Positions 54,659 to 63,417 of a stretch of DNA of 64,000 nt are shown here, piece by piece. The position numbers and the translations under genes are program-made. A model generated the notes under the pieces. It was not told the origin of the DNA. It searched no databases and worked only from the letters and a program-made list of their open reading frames with translations. Numbering within the stretch: position 1 is the stretch's first letter; each line of letters begins with the position of its first letter. Origin of the DNA: Streptomyces pristinaespiralis (GTDB lineage Bacteria; Actinomycetota; Actinomycetes; Streptomycetales; Streptomycetaceae). The stretch spans positions 4,650,001 through 4,714,000 of the forward strand of contig NZ_CP011340.1 in NCBI RefSeq assembly GCF_001278075.1. Reading direction: 5' to 3'.

Positions 54659-55576
54659 TCAGGCCGCTCGAGGCGCCGCGGCGTCAGCGAGGATCGCCCC
54701 GAGCCGTGCCCGGCATTCGGCGACGAAGGCGGGATAGGTGTGCCAGTAGTAGGAGATCCCGCTGACCCCCACCGCGATCGCCCAGGCGCGGGCGCGGTCC
54801 CAGGTCACGTCGTCCAGGCTCAAGGCGTCCCGGTAGGCCTGTCGTGCCTGGGACGGCAGGTCCCAGACCGTGGAGTGCTCGGCGTCGGGGAAGCCGACGG
54901 AGAGCGCTCCGAAATCTATGACCGCGCGGAGCCTTCCTTCCCGCACCAGGAGGTTGGTCGGCTTGAGGTCGCCGTGCAGCCACACATGAGGTGACGAGGG
55001 CTCGGGCAGTTCGAGCGCGGCCCGCCACAACTGTTCCAGCGTGTCGACTTCGAGCTCGGGGCCCACGGTGGCCCGGCAGTCGGCGAAGCACCGGCCGATC
55101 CACTCGGCGCACGGCCTCAGGCCGCCCCCGCGGTACCAGCTCAGGTCGTCCGCGCGCGTCGCTCCCATGAGGTCGATGCCGTGGAGTTCGCCGACGACCG
55201 CCGCCAGGTCCGCCCCGAAGGCGGACCAGTCCCTGACGGTGTCGGGGCCGGCCTGGTCGCCGTCGATCCAGCGGTGGACCGACCAGACCGTGGGGAAGGC
55301 GGCGGTGGGTGTCCCGGCGTGGACGGGCTCGGGGATCGGACAGGTGAGGAGCGGCGCCAGGCGGGGAAGCCACTCCTGCTCCTTGCGCAAGGACTGTCCC
55401 TTGTCGGCGGTCCGTGGCAGCCGGACGAGCAGGTCGTCGCCCAGCCGGTACATGGTGTTCTCCGTGCCCGCGCCCGCCGGCGACAACGGCAGGTCCGCCC
55501 ACTCCGGGCGCTGCGCCGTCAGCAGTGACCGGACCAGCGTCTCGTCGACCGGGATCTCGTTCTCGTGAAGCGTCAC
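54659..55576 (-). CDS. APH-fold kinase 2 of a tandem pair
   Basis: This 305-aa protein has APH motifs VWLHGDLKPTNLLV and AVIDFGALSVGFPDAEHSTVWDL, with the conserved Asp residues. The N-lobe shows NTMYRLGDDLLVRLPRTADK. It resembles macrolide- or hydroxyurea-type phosphotransferases in general layout only; substrate unknown. It is the first gene of the pair. Confidence 0.88.
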   Translation of the reverse strand: MTLHENEIPVDETLVRSLLTAQRPEWADLPLSPAGAGTENTMYRLGDDLLVRLPRTADKGQSLRKEQEWLPRLAPLLTCPIPEPVHAGTPTAAFPTVWSVHRWIDGDQAGPDTVRDWSAFGADLAAVVGELHGIDLMGATRADDLSWYRGGGLRPCAEWIGRCFADCRATVGPELEVDTLEQLWRAALELPEPSSPHVWLHGDLKPTNLLVREGRLRAVIDFGALSVGFPDAEHSTVWDLPSQARQAYRDALSLDDVTWDRARAWAIAVGVSGISYYWHTYPAFVAECRARLGAILADAAAPRAA

Positions 55577-55708
55577 GCGGGGAAGTCTCTCCGGTGGACG
55601 GAGGGGGAAGCCAATGACTTTCCGTCAGGCATGGTTCCGCGCCCGGGGAGCAGACTCGACGAGGGGCCGGCCTTCGGTCCGCTGGGCCGTCCGGGTGTTG
55701 CTTGCGAC

Positions 55709-55736
55709 ACTATTGCAAGCAGTTGCTTGCAATAGT
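55709..55736. promoter_or_regulatory. 28-bp palindrome before HTH gene
   Basis: ACTATTGCAAGCA (55709-55721) and its exact reverse complement (55724-55736) are separated by GT. A further TTGCTTGC lies just upstream. It is 26 bases before the HTH start. It is a likely operator of the HTH protein. Confidence 0.75.
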
Positions 55737-55762
55737 TAGCACCGGTGCGGCACCATCGGAAC

Positions 55763-56200
55763 ATGGCATCGCTCAACGTCGGCAATCTCGGTGAGTACCT
55801 CCGCGAACAGCGGCGCAACGCGCAGCTGTCCCTGCGGCAGCTCGCCGACGCCGCCGGGGTGTCCAATCCGTATCTGAGTCAGATCGAGCGCGGGCTGCGC
55901 AAGCCGAGCGCCGAGGTCCTCCAGCAGGTCGCCAAGGCCCTGCGGATCTCGGCGGAGACGCTGTACGTGCGGGCCGGGATCCTGGACGAGCAGGAGCGGG
56001 ACGAGCTGGAGACGCGCGCCGTCATCCTCGCCGACCCCTCCATCAACGAGCGGCAGAAGCAGGTGCTTCTCCAGATCTACGAGTCCTTCCGCAAGGAGAA
56101 CGGGCTCGAGACCGCCGCTGCCGCCGAAGCCCACGAGGACACCGCCGCTGACGGCCCCCGCACGGCCGGCACGGGCGATGCCGAACAGAAGACGAACTGA
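55763..56200 (+). CDS. XRE-family HTH regulator (Rv0474-like)
   Basis: This 145-aa protein has an N-terminal HTH (YLREQRRNAQLSLRQLADAAG, SNPYLSQIERGLRKPSAEVL) and a variable acidic C-terminus (EAHEDTAADGPRT). With HbhA-like and DUF2516 genes next to it, the order matches mycobacterial Rv0474-0475-0476 from memory. The ATG at 55763 is chosen. A palindrome directly upstream suggests it controls itself. Confidence 0.88.
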   Translation: MASLNVGNLGEYLREQRRNAQLSLRQLADAAGVSNPYLSQIERGLRKPSAEVLQQVAKALRISAETLYVRAGILDEQERDELETRAVILADPSINERQKQVLLQIYESFRKENGLETAAAAEAHEDTAADGPRTAGTGDAEQKTN

Positions 56201-56233
56201 ACGAACCGATCTGCGTTCCGGGAGGACACAGTC

Positions 56234-56830
56234 ATGGCCATCACCGATGACCTGCGCAAGACCCTCACCGACCCGACTCCCCTCTACTTCGCCGCCGGCA
56301 CCGCCGACCTGGCCGTCCAGCAGGCCAGGAAGGTGCCCGCGCTGATCGAGCAGCTGGCCGCCGAGGCGCCGGGCCGTATCGACGCCGTGCGCAACACCGA
56401 CCCCAAGGCCGTGCAGGAGAAGGTGACCGCGCAGGCCAAGGAGGCGCAGGCCACCGTGCAGGCCAAGGTCGCCGAGGTGATCGGGAACTTCGACACCGAT
56501 CTGAAGAAGCTGGGCGAGAGCGCCCAGGACCTCGCGCTGCGCGGCGTCGGCGTCGCCGCCGAGTACGCGGTCAAGGCCCGTGAGACGTACGAGAAGGTCG
56601 CCGAGCACGGCGAGCAGACCGTGCGGGCGTGGCGTGGCGAGGCGGCGGAGGAGATCACCGAGATCGCCGTCGCCGTCGAGCCCGAGCCGGCGAAGAGCAA
56701 GCAGAGCGACGCGAAGCCCGTGGTCGTCGCCACGGAGCCGCAGAGCGCCGAGGACAAGAAGCCGGCCGCGCGCAGGACCGCCGTGCGCAAGCCGGCCGCC
56801 AAGAAGAGCACGCCGCCGGCCGCGAAGTGA
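56234..56830 (+). CDS. HbhA-like protein with Lys/Ala/Pro tail
   Basis: This 198-aa protein starts MAITDDLRKTLTDPTPLYFAA, has a long coiled-coil middle (KEAQATVQAKVAEVIGNF, YAVKARETYEKVAE) and ends in a KPAARRTAVRKPAAKK tail. This is the HbhA plan: helical stalk plus basic tail that binds heparin or anionic surfaces. It has no signal. Lies 34 bases after the HTH gene. Confidence 0.85.
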   Translation: MAITDDLRKTLTDPTPLYFAAGTADLAVQQARKVPALIEQLAAEAPGRIDAVRNTDPKAVQEKVTAQAKEAQATVQAKVAEVIGNFDTDLKKLGESAQDLALRGVGVAAEYAVKARETYEKVAEHGEQTVRAWRGEAAEEITEIAVAVEPEPAKSKQSDAKPVVVATEPQSAEDKKPAARRTAVRKPAAKKSTPPAAK

Positions 56831-56951
56831 GCGATGCGCGGGCGCCGCTGGGAGCGGCGCCCGGCACGTTCATCGCGCCACGGGCACCCTCGGAGGTACC
56901 TTGGGGCGTGTCCGAGCCGCGAGGCAGGGGACATCGACCACTCACTAGGCG

Positions 56952-57299
56952 GTGCTGAGGATGCTGGCTGACAAGTTCGACTTCGGGCTCTGGATGATCG
57001 TCAACCTGGTCTTCCTCGTCACGTCCGTGGCCGCCCTCGTCATGGCCGCCGTGGCGCGTGAGGACGCCTACCGTGCCGCCGACAAGAAGACCAAGCCGTT
57101 CTGGCTGGTCATCCTCGGTGTCGCGGTCGCCGTGAACCTCTTCGTCCCCATGCTCTTCCTGTCGATCGCCGGGCTGATCGCCTCGATCGTCTTCTTCGTC
57201 GACGTGCGTCCTGCCCTCCAGCAGGTCTCGGGCGGCGGCAGGCGGCGTGGCGGCTCCAGCAGCGACGGCCCGTACGGCCCGTACAACGGCGGCCGCTGA
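56952..57299 (+). CDS. DUF2516 membrane protein
   Basis: This 115-aa protein has two transmembrane helices (LWMIVNLVFLVTSVAALVMAAVA and LVILGVAVAVNLFVPMLFL) and a Gly/Ser-rich tail (GGRRRGGSSSDGPYGPYNGGR). It matches DUF2516. A second ATG three codons in (56961) is also possible. Third gene of the HTH-HbhA cluster. Confidence 0.82.
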   Translation: MLRMLADKFDFGLWMIVNLVFLVTSVAALVMAAVAREDAYRAADKKTKPFWLVILGVAVAVNLFVPMLFLSIAGLIASIVFFVDVRPALQQVSGGGRRRGGSSSDGPYGPYNGGR

Positions 57300-57481
57300 C
57301 CGCCGCAAGGCCCGACCCGCGCCGGTGAGCTCATGGTGAGCCCATCGGCGTGTCTGTTCCTCCCGTAGGGCACTCGTCGCCCGGCGGCGCGCCCGCGCGT
57401 TCGGGACAGGGCGCCGCGGCCGGCGAGGCACGTGCCGAGGACCGCGACCGTCACCCGGTCACCGCGACGGACGCCCGTCGC

Positions 57482-58723
57482 TCAGCGGCGCGCCCCGTCG
57501 CGGCTCAGCAGCAGCACCGCCACGTCGTCCGTGAGGTCACCGCCGTTGAGTTCACGCACCTCGCCGACGGCGGCCTCGAGGAGCGACTCGCCGTCCAGCC
57601 CGGCCGACAGCTGCCGGTTGATCATCGCGAGCATGCCGTCCTGGCCCAGTCGCTGCTTGGTGTCCGGCCCCTTGCGGCCCTCTATGAGCCCGTCCGTGTA
57701 CATCATCAGGCTCCACGAGCCGCCCAGCTCCACCTGGCGGCGCGGCCAGCGGGCACGCGGCAGCAGGCCGAGCGCCGGGCCGCCGTCGTCGTACGGGAGC
57801 AGCTGCGCGGCCCGGCCGTGCCGGGCGATCAGCGGGGACGGGTGGCCCGCCAGGCAGAGCCCGGCCCGCCGCCCGTCGGCGGAGATGTCCACCGTGCAGA
57901 GCGTCGCGAAGATCTCGTCGCTCTCCCGCTCGTGCTCCAGCACCTGCTGGAGCGTGGACAGCAGGTCGTCGCCGCACAGTCCGGCGAACGTGAGGGCCCG
58001 CCAGGCGATGCGCAGTTCCACGCCGAGCGCCGCCTCGTCCGGGCCGTGGCCGCAGACGTCGCCGATCATGGCGTGGACCGTGCCGTCCGGGGTGCGGACG
58101 GTGTCGTAGAAGTCGCCGCCGAGCAGGGCGCGGGAGCGCCCCGGGCGGTAGCGCGCCGCGAAGCGCAGGTCCGAGCCCTCCAGCAGGGGAGTGGGCAGCA
58201 GGCCACGCTCGAGCCGGGCGTTCTCCTGGGCGCGCAGCCGGGACTCGGCGAGCTTCACCTGGGCGGTGTCGGCCCGCTTGCGCTCCACCGCGTACCGCAC
58301 GGCGCGGGTCAGCAGGCGTCCGTCGAGCTCCTCGCGGACGAGGTGGTCCTGGGCGCCCAGCCGTACCGCCTCCGCGGCCAGCTCCGTGTCGCCGGACGCG
58401 GTCAGCGCCAGCACGGCGTGCCGGGGCGCGAGGCGCAGGACGTGCTTGAGCGCGCCGAGGGCGTCGTCCTGCGGGCGTCCGGGGAGCGCGAGGTCGACGA
58501 GGACGCAGTGGACGTCGTCGGTGAGCAGCCGCTCGGCCTCGGTGAGGTTCCGGGCGGTGCGGATGCGGACGCGCGCACCTGCGGCGTCCAGCAGACCGGG
58601 AACGCTGAAGGTGCCCGCAGGGTCGTCCTCGATGACGAGGAGTATGAGGTCGCCGCCGCCGGCTCCGACGGGGGCGGTCTCCGCGACGGGGACGTTCCTC
58701 TGTCGCGGTACGGGTACGGGCAT
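57482..58723 (-). CDS. Response regulator-PP2C phosphatase (RsbU/SpoIIE type)
   Basis: This 413-aa protein fuses a receiver domain (LVIEDDPAGTF, Asp in CVLVDLALPG, Thr in ALTASG) to a PP2C/SpoIIE phosphatase (GGDFYDTVRTPDG, MIGDVCGHGPDEA, MMYTDGLIEGRKG, DDVAVLLLS with metal-binding Asp). A helical linker (RVYAVERKR) joins them. Such enzymes dephosphorylate anti-sigma antagonists and so switch stress or development sigma factors. The start ATG 58723 is preferred, preceded by AAGGAA. Confidence 0.92.
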   Translation of the reverse strand: MPVPVPRQRNVPVAETAPVGAGGGDLILLVIEDDPAGTFSVPGLLDAAGARVRIRTARNLTEAERLLTDDVHCVLVDLALPGRPQDDALGALKHVLRLAPRHAVLALTASGDTELAAEAVRLGAQDHLVREELDGRLLTRAVRYAVERKRADTAQVKLAESRLRAQENARLERGLLPTPLLEGSDLRFAARYRPGRSRALLGGDFYDTVRTPDGTVHAMIGDVCGHGPDEAALGVELRIAWRALTFAGLCGDDLLSTLQQVLEHERESDEIFATLCTVDISADGRRAGLCLAGHPSPLIARHGRAAQLLPYDDGGPALGLLPRARWPRRQVELGGSWSLMMYTDGLIEGRKGPDTKQRLGQDGMLAMINRQLSAGLDGESLLEAAVGEVRELNGGDLTDDVAVLLLSRDGARR

Positions 58724-58777
58724 CGGTGTTGTTCCTTCCCTCCCCCCGAGGGCGCGGCAGGACGACGATCGACGACC

Positions 58778-58810
58778 CTCCCCCAGAGCTTCGCCTGGGA
58801 GGTGCCCCCA
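58778..58810. repeat. Imperfect hairpin with GGTGCCCCCA tail
   Basis: CTCCCCCAG ... CTGGGAG can pair imperfectly, with GGTGCCCCCA after it. From memory elements with this composition recur in streptomycete intergenic regions. It lies upstream of the PP2C gene. Function unknown. Confidence 0.4.
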
Positions 58811-59017
58811 CGACGGGGACCATAGCGGTATGCGGTGGCGGAACGGAATGGCGATCAGCGAAGAGCCGGTGGCATATGCCGCGCATGGGGGCGTAGTTGC
58901 CGGGCGGCCCATGACGAACATCACCCCGGGCGCCCTTTCGGCCCCTTCCTCCGCGTGGCGTGCGTCACTTGCGACGCGGTGCCCGCGTCCGGCCGCCGTG
59001 GTCCCGGCGGCCGGGCG

Positions 59018-60115
59018 TCACTTGTCGGGGCGGACGACGCCGAGGATGGACATCGATCCGGCTCCGGCCACGGTCACGTTCCTGCCGGGCCGGGGCGCGT
59101 GGATGATCGCGCCGTCGCCGATGTACATACCGACATGGCTGGCGTCCGAGTGGTAGATGATCAGGTCGCCGGGGCGCATGTCCTGGATGCGGACCCGGGG
59201 CAGCAGCCGCCACTGTTCCTGCGAGGTGCGGGGGATGGTCCGGCCGGCGGCGGCCCACGCCTGTGAGGTGAGCCCCGAGCAGTCGTAGGAGTCCGGTCCC
59301 TCGGCGCCCCACACGTACGGCTTGCCGAGCTGCTCGGTGGCGAACCGGAGCGCCTCGCGGCCCTGTTCGCTCGCCGTGCCGCCCACGCCCTTCAGCGCGC
59401 CGGAGTTCAGCCAGGCGGCCTGTGCGTCGTACTGCGCCCGCTGTTCCAGCTGCAGGAGCGTCGCCAGCTCCTCCTTCTCGAGCTGGTCCTCGAGTTTCTT
59501 GGCGGCGGCGATCCGGTCCTTGATCTCCTTCTGGGCCTTCTCCTTCTTGGCGCGGTTGGCCTCGAGCCTCTCCCACTGGGCGCTGGCGTCCTTGGTGTAC
59601 GTCGCCAAGTCCGCCTGTGTGCGGGTCAGTTCGGTGATCAGGTCCTTGGTGGCCTTCTGGCCCTGCTGGATGCGGCCGACGCCGTCGAGGAACAGCTGGG
59701 GATCGTCGACGAGCGCGAGCTGCGCCTCGGGGGGCAGCCCGCCCGCGCGGTACTGGGCGCGGGCGGCCGCGCCCGCGCGGTTCTTCAGTTCTTCGATCCT
59801 GGCCTGGCCCTTGGCCATCTCCTGCGCGAGCTTCACGATCTCGGCAGACTGCTTCTGGGTCTGTTCCTCCGCGAGGTTGTACGCGTCCGTCGCGGACGCG
59901 GCCTTGCGGTAGAGGGCGTCTATCTCCAGGCGGACCGCCTCGAGCGACCGGTCCGGCGCGGTGGGCGGGGGCGGCGGGAGCGCCCCCGGCCGGGTGACGG
60001 ACGCCGGTGTCGTCGGGGCGGGCTCGGGGGCCGCGAAGGCCGTGCCGGGGGACGCCAGCAGCGTCAGAGCGCAGACCAGTGTGATCGCGGCAGTGGCACA
60101 GTGGCGTCGGTTCAC
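59018..60115 (-). CDS. Secreted NlpC/P60 endopeptidase with coiled coil (RipA-like)
   Basis: This 365-aa protein has a signal (MNRRHCATAAITLVCALTLLASPGTAFAA), a long coiled coil (~60-230, EIDALYRKAASATDAYNLAEEQ ... ERLEANRAKKEKAQKEI) and a C-terminal NlpC/P60 domain with SYDCSGLTSQAW (Cys), ASHVGMYIG (His) and IIHAPRPG (third residue). It cleaves peptidoglycan stem peptides. It starts GTG 60115 with GGGGGAG upstream. It is different in build from the first gene of the window. Confidence 0.93.
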   Translation of the reverse strand: MNRRHCATAAITLVCALTLLASPGTAFAAPEPAPTTPASVTRPGALPPPPPTAPDRSLEAVRLEIDALYRKAASATDAYNLAEEQTQKQSAEIVKLAQEMAKGQARIEELKNRAGAAARAQYRAGGLPPEAQLALVDDPQLFLDGVGRIQQGQKATKDLITELTRTQADLATYTKDASAQWERLEANRAKKEKAQKEIKDRIAAAKKLEDQLEKEELATLLQLEQRAQYDAQAAWLNSGALKGVGGTASEQGREALRFATEQLGKPYVWGAEGPDSYDCSGLTSQAWAAAGRTIPRTSQEQWRLLPRVRIQDMRPGDLIIYHSDASHVGMYIGDGAIIHAPRPGRNVTVAGAGSMSILGVVRPDK

Positions 60116-60257
60116 GACTCCCCCTTCGGACGAACGCCTGATCTCCGGCTGCTTGCGGGGCAACCGAATGTGATTAACCGTCAGTAACTTCGGCGTGACG
60201 TCGTGATGGTGTCATGACGGACGCGAAAGTGACAGGGTCGATCGGCAGTTCGGCGCG

Positions 60258-60280
60258 CAGATCACCCCCACAGATCACCC
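60258..60280. promoter_or_regulatory. 10-bp direct repeat upstream of the NlpC/P60 gene
   Basis: CAGATCACCC occurs at 60258-60267 and 60271-60280, 13 bases apart. It lies in the 262-base gap upstream of the NlpC/P60 gene. I see no other structure in that gap that I can name. Confidence 0.4.
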
Positions 60281-60377
60281 ACCCCTGGCCGCGCCCGCCG
60301 CTCGCTCCCACTCCACTGACGAGCAAGTCCCCCGGTGCGTTCCCGTGTTCGGTTCATTCACTCGATCGTGGCGCCGT

Positions 60378-61163
60378 TCATCCCGAATTCGGTGCGATTG
60401 CCGCCCACTTCACGGTCACCTCTCCCTGCCGCCACCGTCTCCGGTCGTCCGCCAGCGGCCAGCTGCCCGCGAGGTCCGTCACGGCCTTGATCCAGCGCTG
60501 CCGGGCCCCCAGCGACGCGTACGGGGCCGCCGCCGCCCACGCCCGGTCGAAGTCCCGGAGGAAGGCGTGCACCGGCTCCCCCGGCACGTTGCGGTGGATG
60601 AGCGCCTTGGGCAGCCGCTCCGCGAGGTCGGAGGGGCGTTCGAGCGAGCCGAGCCGGGTCGCGAACGTCACCGTCCGGGGCCCCTCCGGGCCGAGCGCCA
60701 CCCATACGTGCCGCCGCCCGATCTCGTCGCAGGTGCCCTCCACCAGCAGGCCGCCGGGGGCCAGCCGGCCGCACAGCCGCGCCCACACGGCGGCCACCTC
60801 GGACTCGTCGTACTGCCGCAGCACATTGGCGGCCCTGATGAGCGAGGGCCGCCCCGTCGTCGGCACCTCGAAGCCGCCGTGGCGGAAGGCGAGCCCCGCA
60901 CGCTCGTAGGGCCTCGCGGCACTGACCCGCGCGGGGTCGATCTCGATGCCGACGACCTCGCACCGGGGATCGGCGGTGCGCAACCGCTGCAGCAGTTCCA
61001 CCGCCGTCCACGGGGCCGCCCCGTACCCGAGGTCGACGGCCACGGGGGCCGGGTCGGCGTGGCGCAGGGCGGGGCCGTGCGCATGCGCGATCCAGCGGTC
61101 CATGCGGCGCAGCCGATTGGGGTTGGTCGTCCCGCGGGTCGCGGTGCCGACGGGGCGGTCCAT
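60378..61163 (-). CDS. SAM-dependent methyltransferase
   Basis: This 261-aa protein has class I methyltransferase motifs: PVAVDLGYGAAPWTAVELL (motif I, with the glycines) and EVVGIEIDPARV (motif II). A C-terminal CDEIGRRHVWVALGPEGPRTV is typical of a family with unknown substrate. It starts ATG 61163. It is divergent from mshA with 201 bases between, in which I see only promoter-like sequence. Confidence 0.85.
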   Translation of the reverse strand: MDRPVGTATRGTTNPNRLRRMDRWIAHAHGPALRHADPAPVAVDLGYGAAPWTAVELLQRLRTADPRCEVVGIEIDPARVSAARPYERAGLAFRHGGFEVPTTGRPSLIRAANVLRQYDESEVAAVWARLCGRLAPGGLLVEGTCDEIGRRHVWVALGPEGPRTVTFATRLGSLERPSDLAERLPKALIHRNVPGEPVHAFLRDFDRAWAAAAPYASLGARQRWIKAVTDLAGSWPLADDRRRWRQGEVTVKWAAIAPNSG

Positions 61164-61364
61164 GCACAAGAGGGTATGCGGTCGGACCGGCGCACAACGG
61201 ACGTGGTCGGCGGCCTCGGCGCAAGGGGCGCGGCGGCCGAGGACGGTAATGATTCGGCAAAGTGACCCCGGAAGGAAATGGAAGGGACCGCTCCGCTGTT
61301 GTCAGCCTGTGCGGGACCCGCTTGCCCCGCGCTTTGCCGTGCCCGCAGCGAGAGGACCGCCGAC

Positions 61365-62705
61365 GTGAGCCAGTACGTGTCCCGCCTCGGCAGCAGCCGG
61401 ATGGCACCGCGTATCCGCTTCCCCGGCGGCAACCGCAAGCCCCGCCGGGTCGCCATGCTCAGCGTCCACACCTCCCCGCTGCACCAGCCGGGAACGGGCG
61501 ACGCGGGCGGCATGAACGTCTACATCGTCGAGCTCGCCAAGCGCCTCGCCGCGATCAACGTCGAGGTCGAGATATTCACCCGGGCGTCCGCCGGCGGCCT
61601 GCCGCCGGCCGTGGAGCTGGCCCCCGGCGTCCTCGTGCGGCATGTCGACGCCGGCCCCTACGAGGGCCTGGCCAAGGAGGACCTGCCGCCCCAGCTGTGC
61701 GCCTTCACCCATGGGGTGATGCAGGCGTGGGCCGCCCGCCGCCCCGGCCACTACGACCTCGTCCACTCGCACTACTGGCTCTCCGGCCACGTCGGCTGGC
61801 TGGCGGCGGAACGGTGGGGCGTGCCGCTCGTGCACGCGATGCACACCATGGCCAAGGTGAAGAACGCCGCACTGGCCGAGGGCGACACCCCGGAGCCCGC
61901 CACCCGCGTGATCGGCGAGACGCAGATCGTGAACGCCGCCGACCGGCTGATCGCCAACACCGCGGGGGAGGCCGACGAGCTCGCCCGCTTCTACGACGCG
62001 GACCCCGCGAAGATCGCCGTCGTCCACCCCGGTGTGAACCTGGACCTCTTCCGCCCCGCGGACGGGCGGGCCGCCGCCCGTGCGCGCCTCGGACTGCCCC
62101 AGGAGGCGTTCATCCCGCTGTTCGCGGGCCGGATACAGCCCCTGAAGGCCCCCGACATCCTGCTGCGCGCCGTCGCGACCCTGCTGGAACGCGAACCGTC
62201 CCTGCGCCGCCGCATCCACGTCCCCGTCGTCGGCGGCCCCAGCGGCAGTGGGCTCGCCAAGCCGGAGGGACTGCAGAAGCTGGCCGCCAGGCTGGGCATC
62301 GCGGACGTCGTCCACTTCCGCCCGCCGGTCGGCCAGGAGCAGCTCGCGGACTGGTTCCGCGCGGCCTCCGTGCTGGTCATGCCCTCCTACAGCGAATCCT
62401 TCGGTCTCGTCGCCATCGAGGCGCAGGCCGCCGGTACGCCGGTGGTCGCCGCCTCGGTCGGCGGTCTGCCGGTCGCCGTCCGCGACGAGCGCACCGGCTT
62501 CCTGGTGCCGGGGCACGACCCCGCGCACTACGCGGACGTCCTGGCCGGCTTCGTGCGCGACCCTTCCCGGACCGAGCGGATGGGGGCGGCGGCGGCCCGG
62601 CACGCGCAGTCGTTCGGCTGGGACGCGGCGGCGTCGGCGACCGCCGACGTCTATCAGGCGGCCATGTACGAACACCGCCGCCGTACGCGCGCCACGCACT
62701 ACTGA
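61365..62705 (+). CDS. mshA: D-inositol-3-phosphate glycosyltransferase
   Basis: This 446-aa protein is MshA, the first enzyme of mycothiol synthesis, joining UDP-GlcNAc to inositol-phosphate. It has [43 protein letters not shown] and the GT4 EX7E motif ESFGLVAIE. The GTG start (MSQYVSRLG) is chosen over an ATG 87 bases earlier because AGAGGA precedes it and relatives start the same way. The next gene is YbjN-like. Confidence 0.95.
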   Translation: MSQYVSRLGSSRMAPRIRFPGGNRKPRRVAMLSVHTSPLHQPGTGDAGGMNVYIVELAKRLAAINVEVEIFTRASAGGLPPAVELAPGVLVRHVDAGPYEGLAKEDLPPQLCAFTHGVMQAWAARRPGHYDLVHSHYWLSGHVGWLAAERWGVPLVHAMHTMAKVKNAALAEGDTPEPATRVIGETQIVNAADRLIANTAGEADELARFYDADPAKIAVVHPGVNLDLFRPADGRAAARARLGLPQEAFIPLFAGRIQPLKAPDILLRAVATLLEREPSLRRRIHVPVVGGPSGSGLAKPEGLQKLAARLGIADVVHFRPPVGQEQLADWFRAASVLVMPSYSESFGLVAIEAQAAGTPVVAASVGGLPVAVRDERTGFLVPGHDPAHYADVLAGFVRDPSRTERMGAAAARHAQSFGWDAAASATADVYQAAMYEHRRRTRATHY

Positions 62706-62802
62706 CGGGCGCCACGGGTCCCGCCGGCCGGACGGCCGCGGGGTCGCGCGGCTGTGACGGTGGTCGCACGCGGGGCGTGTACCTCTGACGTACGCTCGCC
62801 CC

Positions 62803-63303
62803 ATGGCTGACGTACAGCAGGCGACGCGGGTCATCGAGCAGGTCTTCAAGGACGCCGACCTCGAATGGGAGAGCCCCGACACGGGCTCCTACGTCGTCAA
62901 ACTCCCGGGCACGCGCAAGCTTTCCACCACGTGCTCGTTCCTCGTCGGCAAGCACTCGCTCTCGGTCAACGCCTTCGTCATCCGCCATCCCGACGAGAAC
63001 GACGCGGCCGTCCACCGCTGGCTGCTGGAGCGGAACCTCAAGCTGTACGGGGTGAGTTACGCGATCGACCGGCTCGGCGACATCTACCTGGTGGGCAAAC
63101 TCCCGCTCTCCGTGGTGACGCCCGAGGAGATCGACCGGCTGCTCGGCTCGATCCTCGAGGCGGCGGACGGCTCGTTCAACACCCTGCTGGAGCTGGGCTT
63201 CGCGAGTGCCATCCGCCGCGAGTACGAGTGGCGTATGTCGCGTGGCGAATCGACGCGCAACCTGGACGCGTTCACGCACCTGACCCAGCGGCCCGCCGAC
63301 TGA
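62803..63303 (+). CDS. YbjN-domain protein
   Basis: This 166-aa cytoplasmic protein has the YbjN/T3SC-like fold (RKLSTTCSFLVGKHSLSVNAFV, LLGSILEAADGSFNTLLEL). Family members are thought to help protein folding or secretion. In streptomycetes it lies after mshA. Start ATG. Confidence 0.88.
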   Translation: MADVQQATRVIEQVFKDADLEWESPDTGSYVVKLPGTRKLSTTCSFLVGKHSLSVNAFVIRHPDENDAAVHRWLLERNLKLYGVSYAIDRLGDIYLVGKLPLSVVTPEEIDRLLGSILEAADGSFNTLLELGFASAIRREYEWRMSRGESTRNLDAFTHLTQRPAD

Positions 63304-63384
63304 CGTTCTGATTCCTTCGTTGCCCGGTGCACGACCCTTTCGGTGCGCCGGGTCGCCGTGGCATGCTCACCGCCGACGTAAATA

Positions 63385-63397
63385 TGAACGTCGTTCA
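63385..63397. promoter_or_regulatory. Inverted repeat before the pectate-lyase-fold gene
   Basis: TGAACG-T-CGTTCA lies 21 bases before the ATG at 63418. It could be an operator. Confidence 0.4.
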
Positions 63398-63417
63398 CAT
63401 CCATGGAAGGTGGCGTC

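Noticed and set aside
60116..60377. c-di-AMP riboswitch upstream of the NlpC/P60 gene
   Set aside because: Such elements precede NlpC/P60 genes in some streptomycetes, but I could not find the conserved core here. Only a direct repeat is visible.
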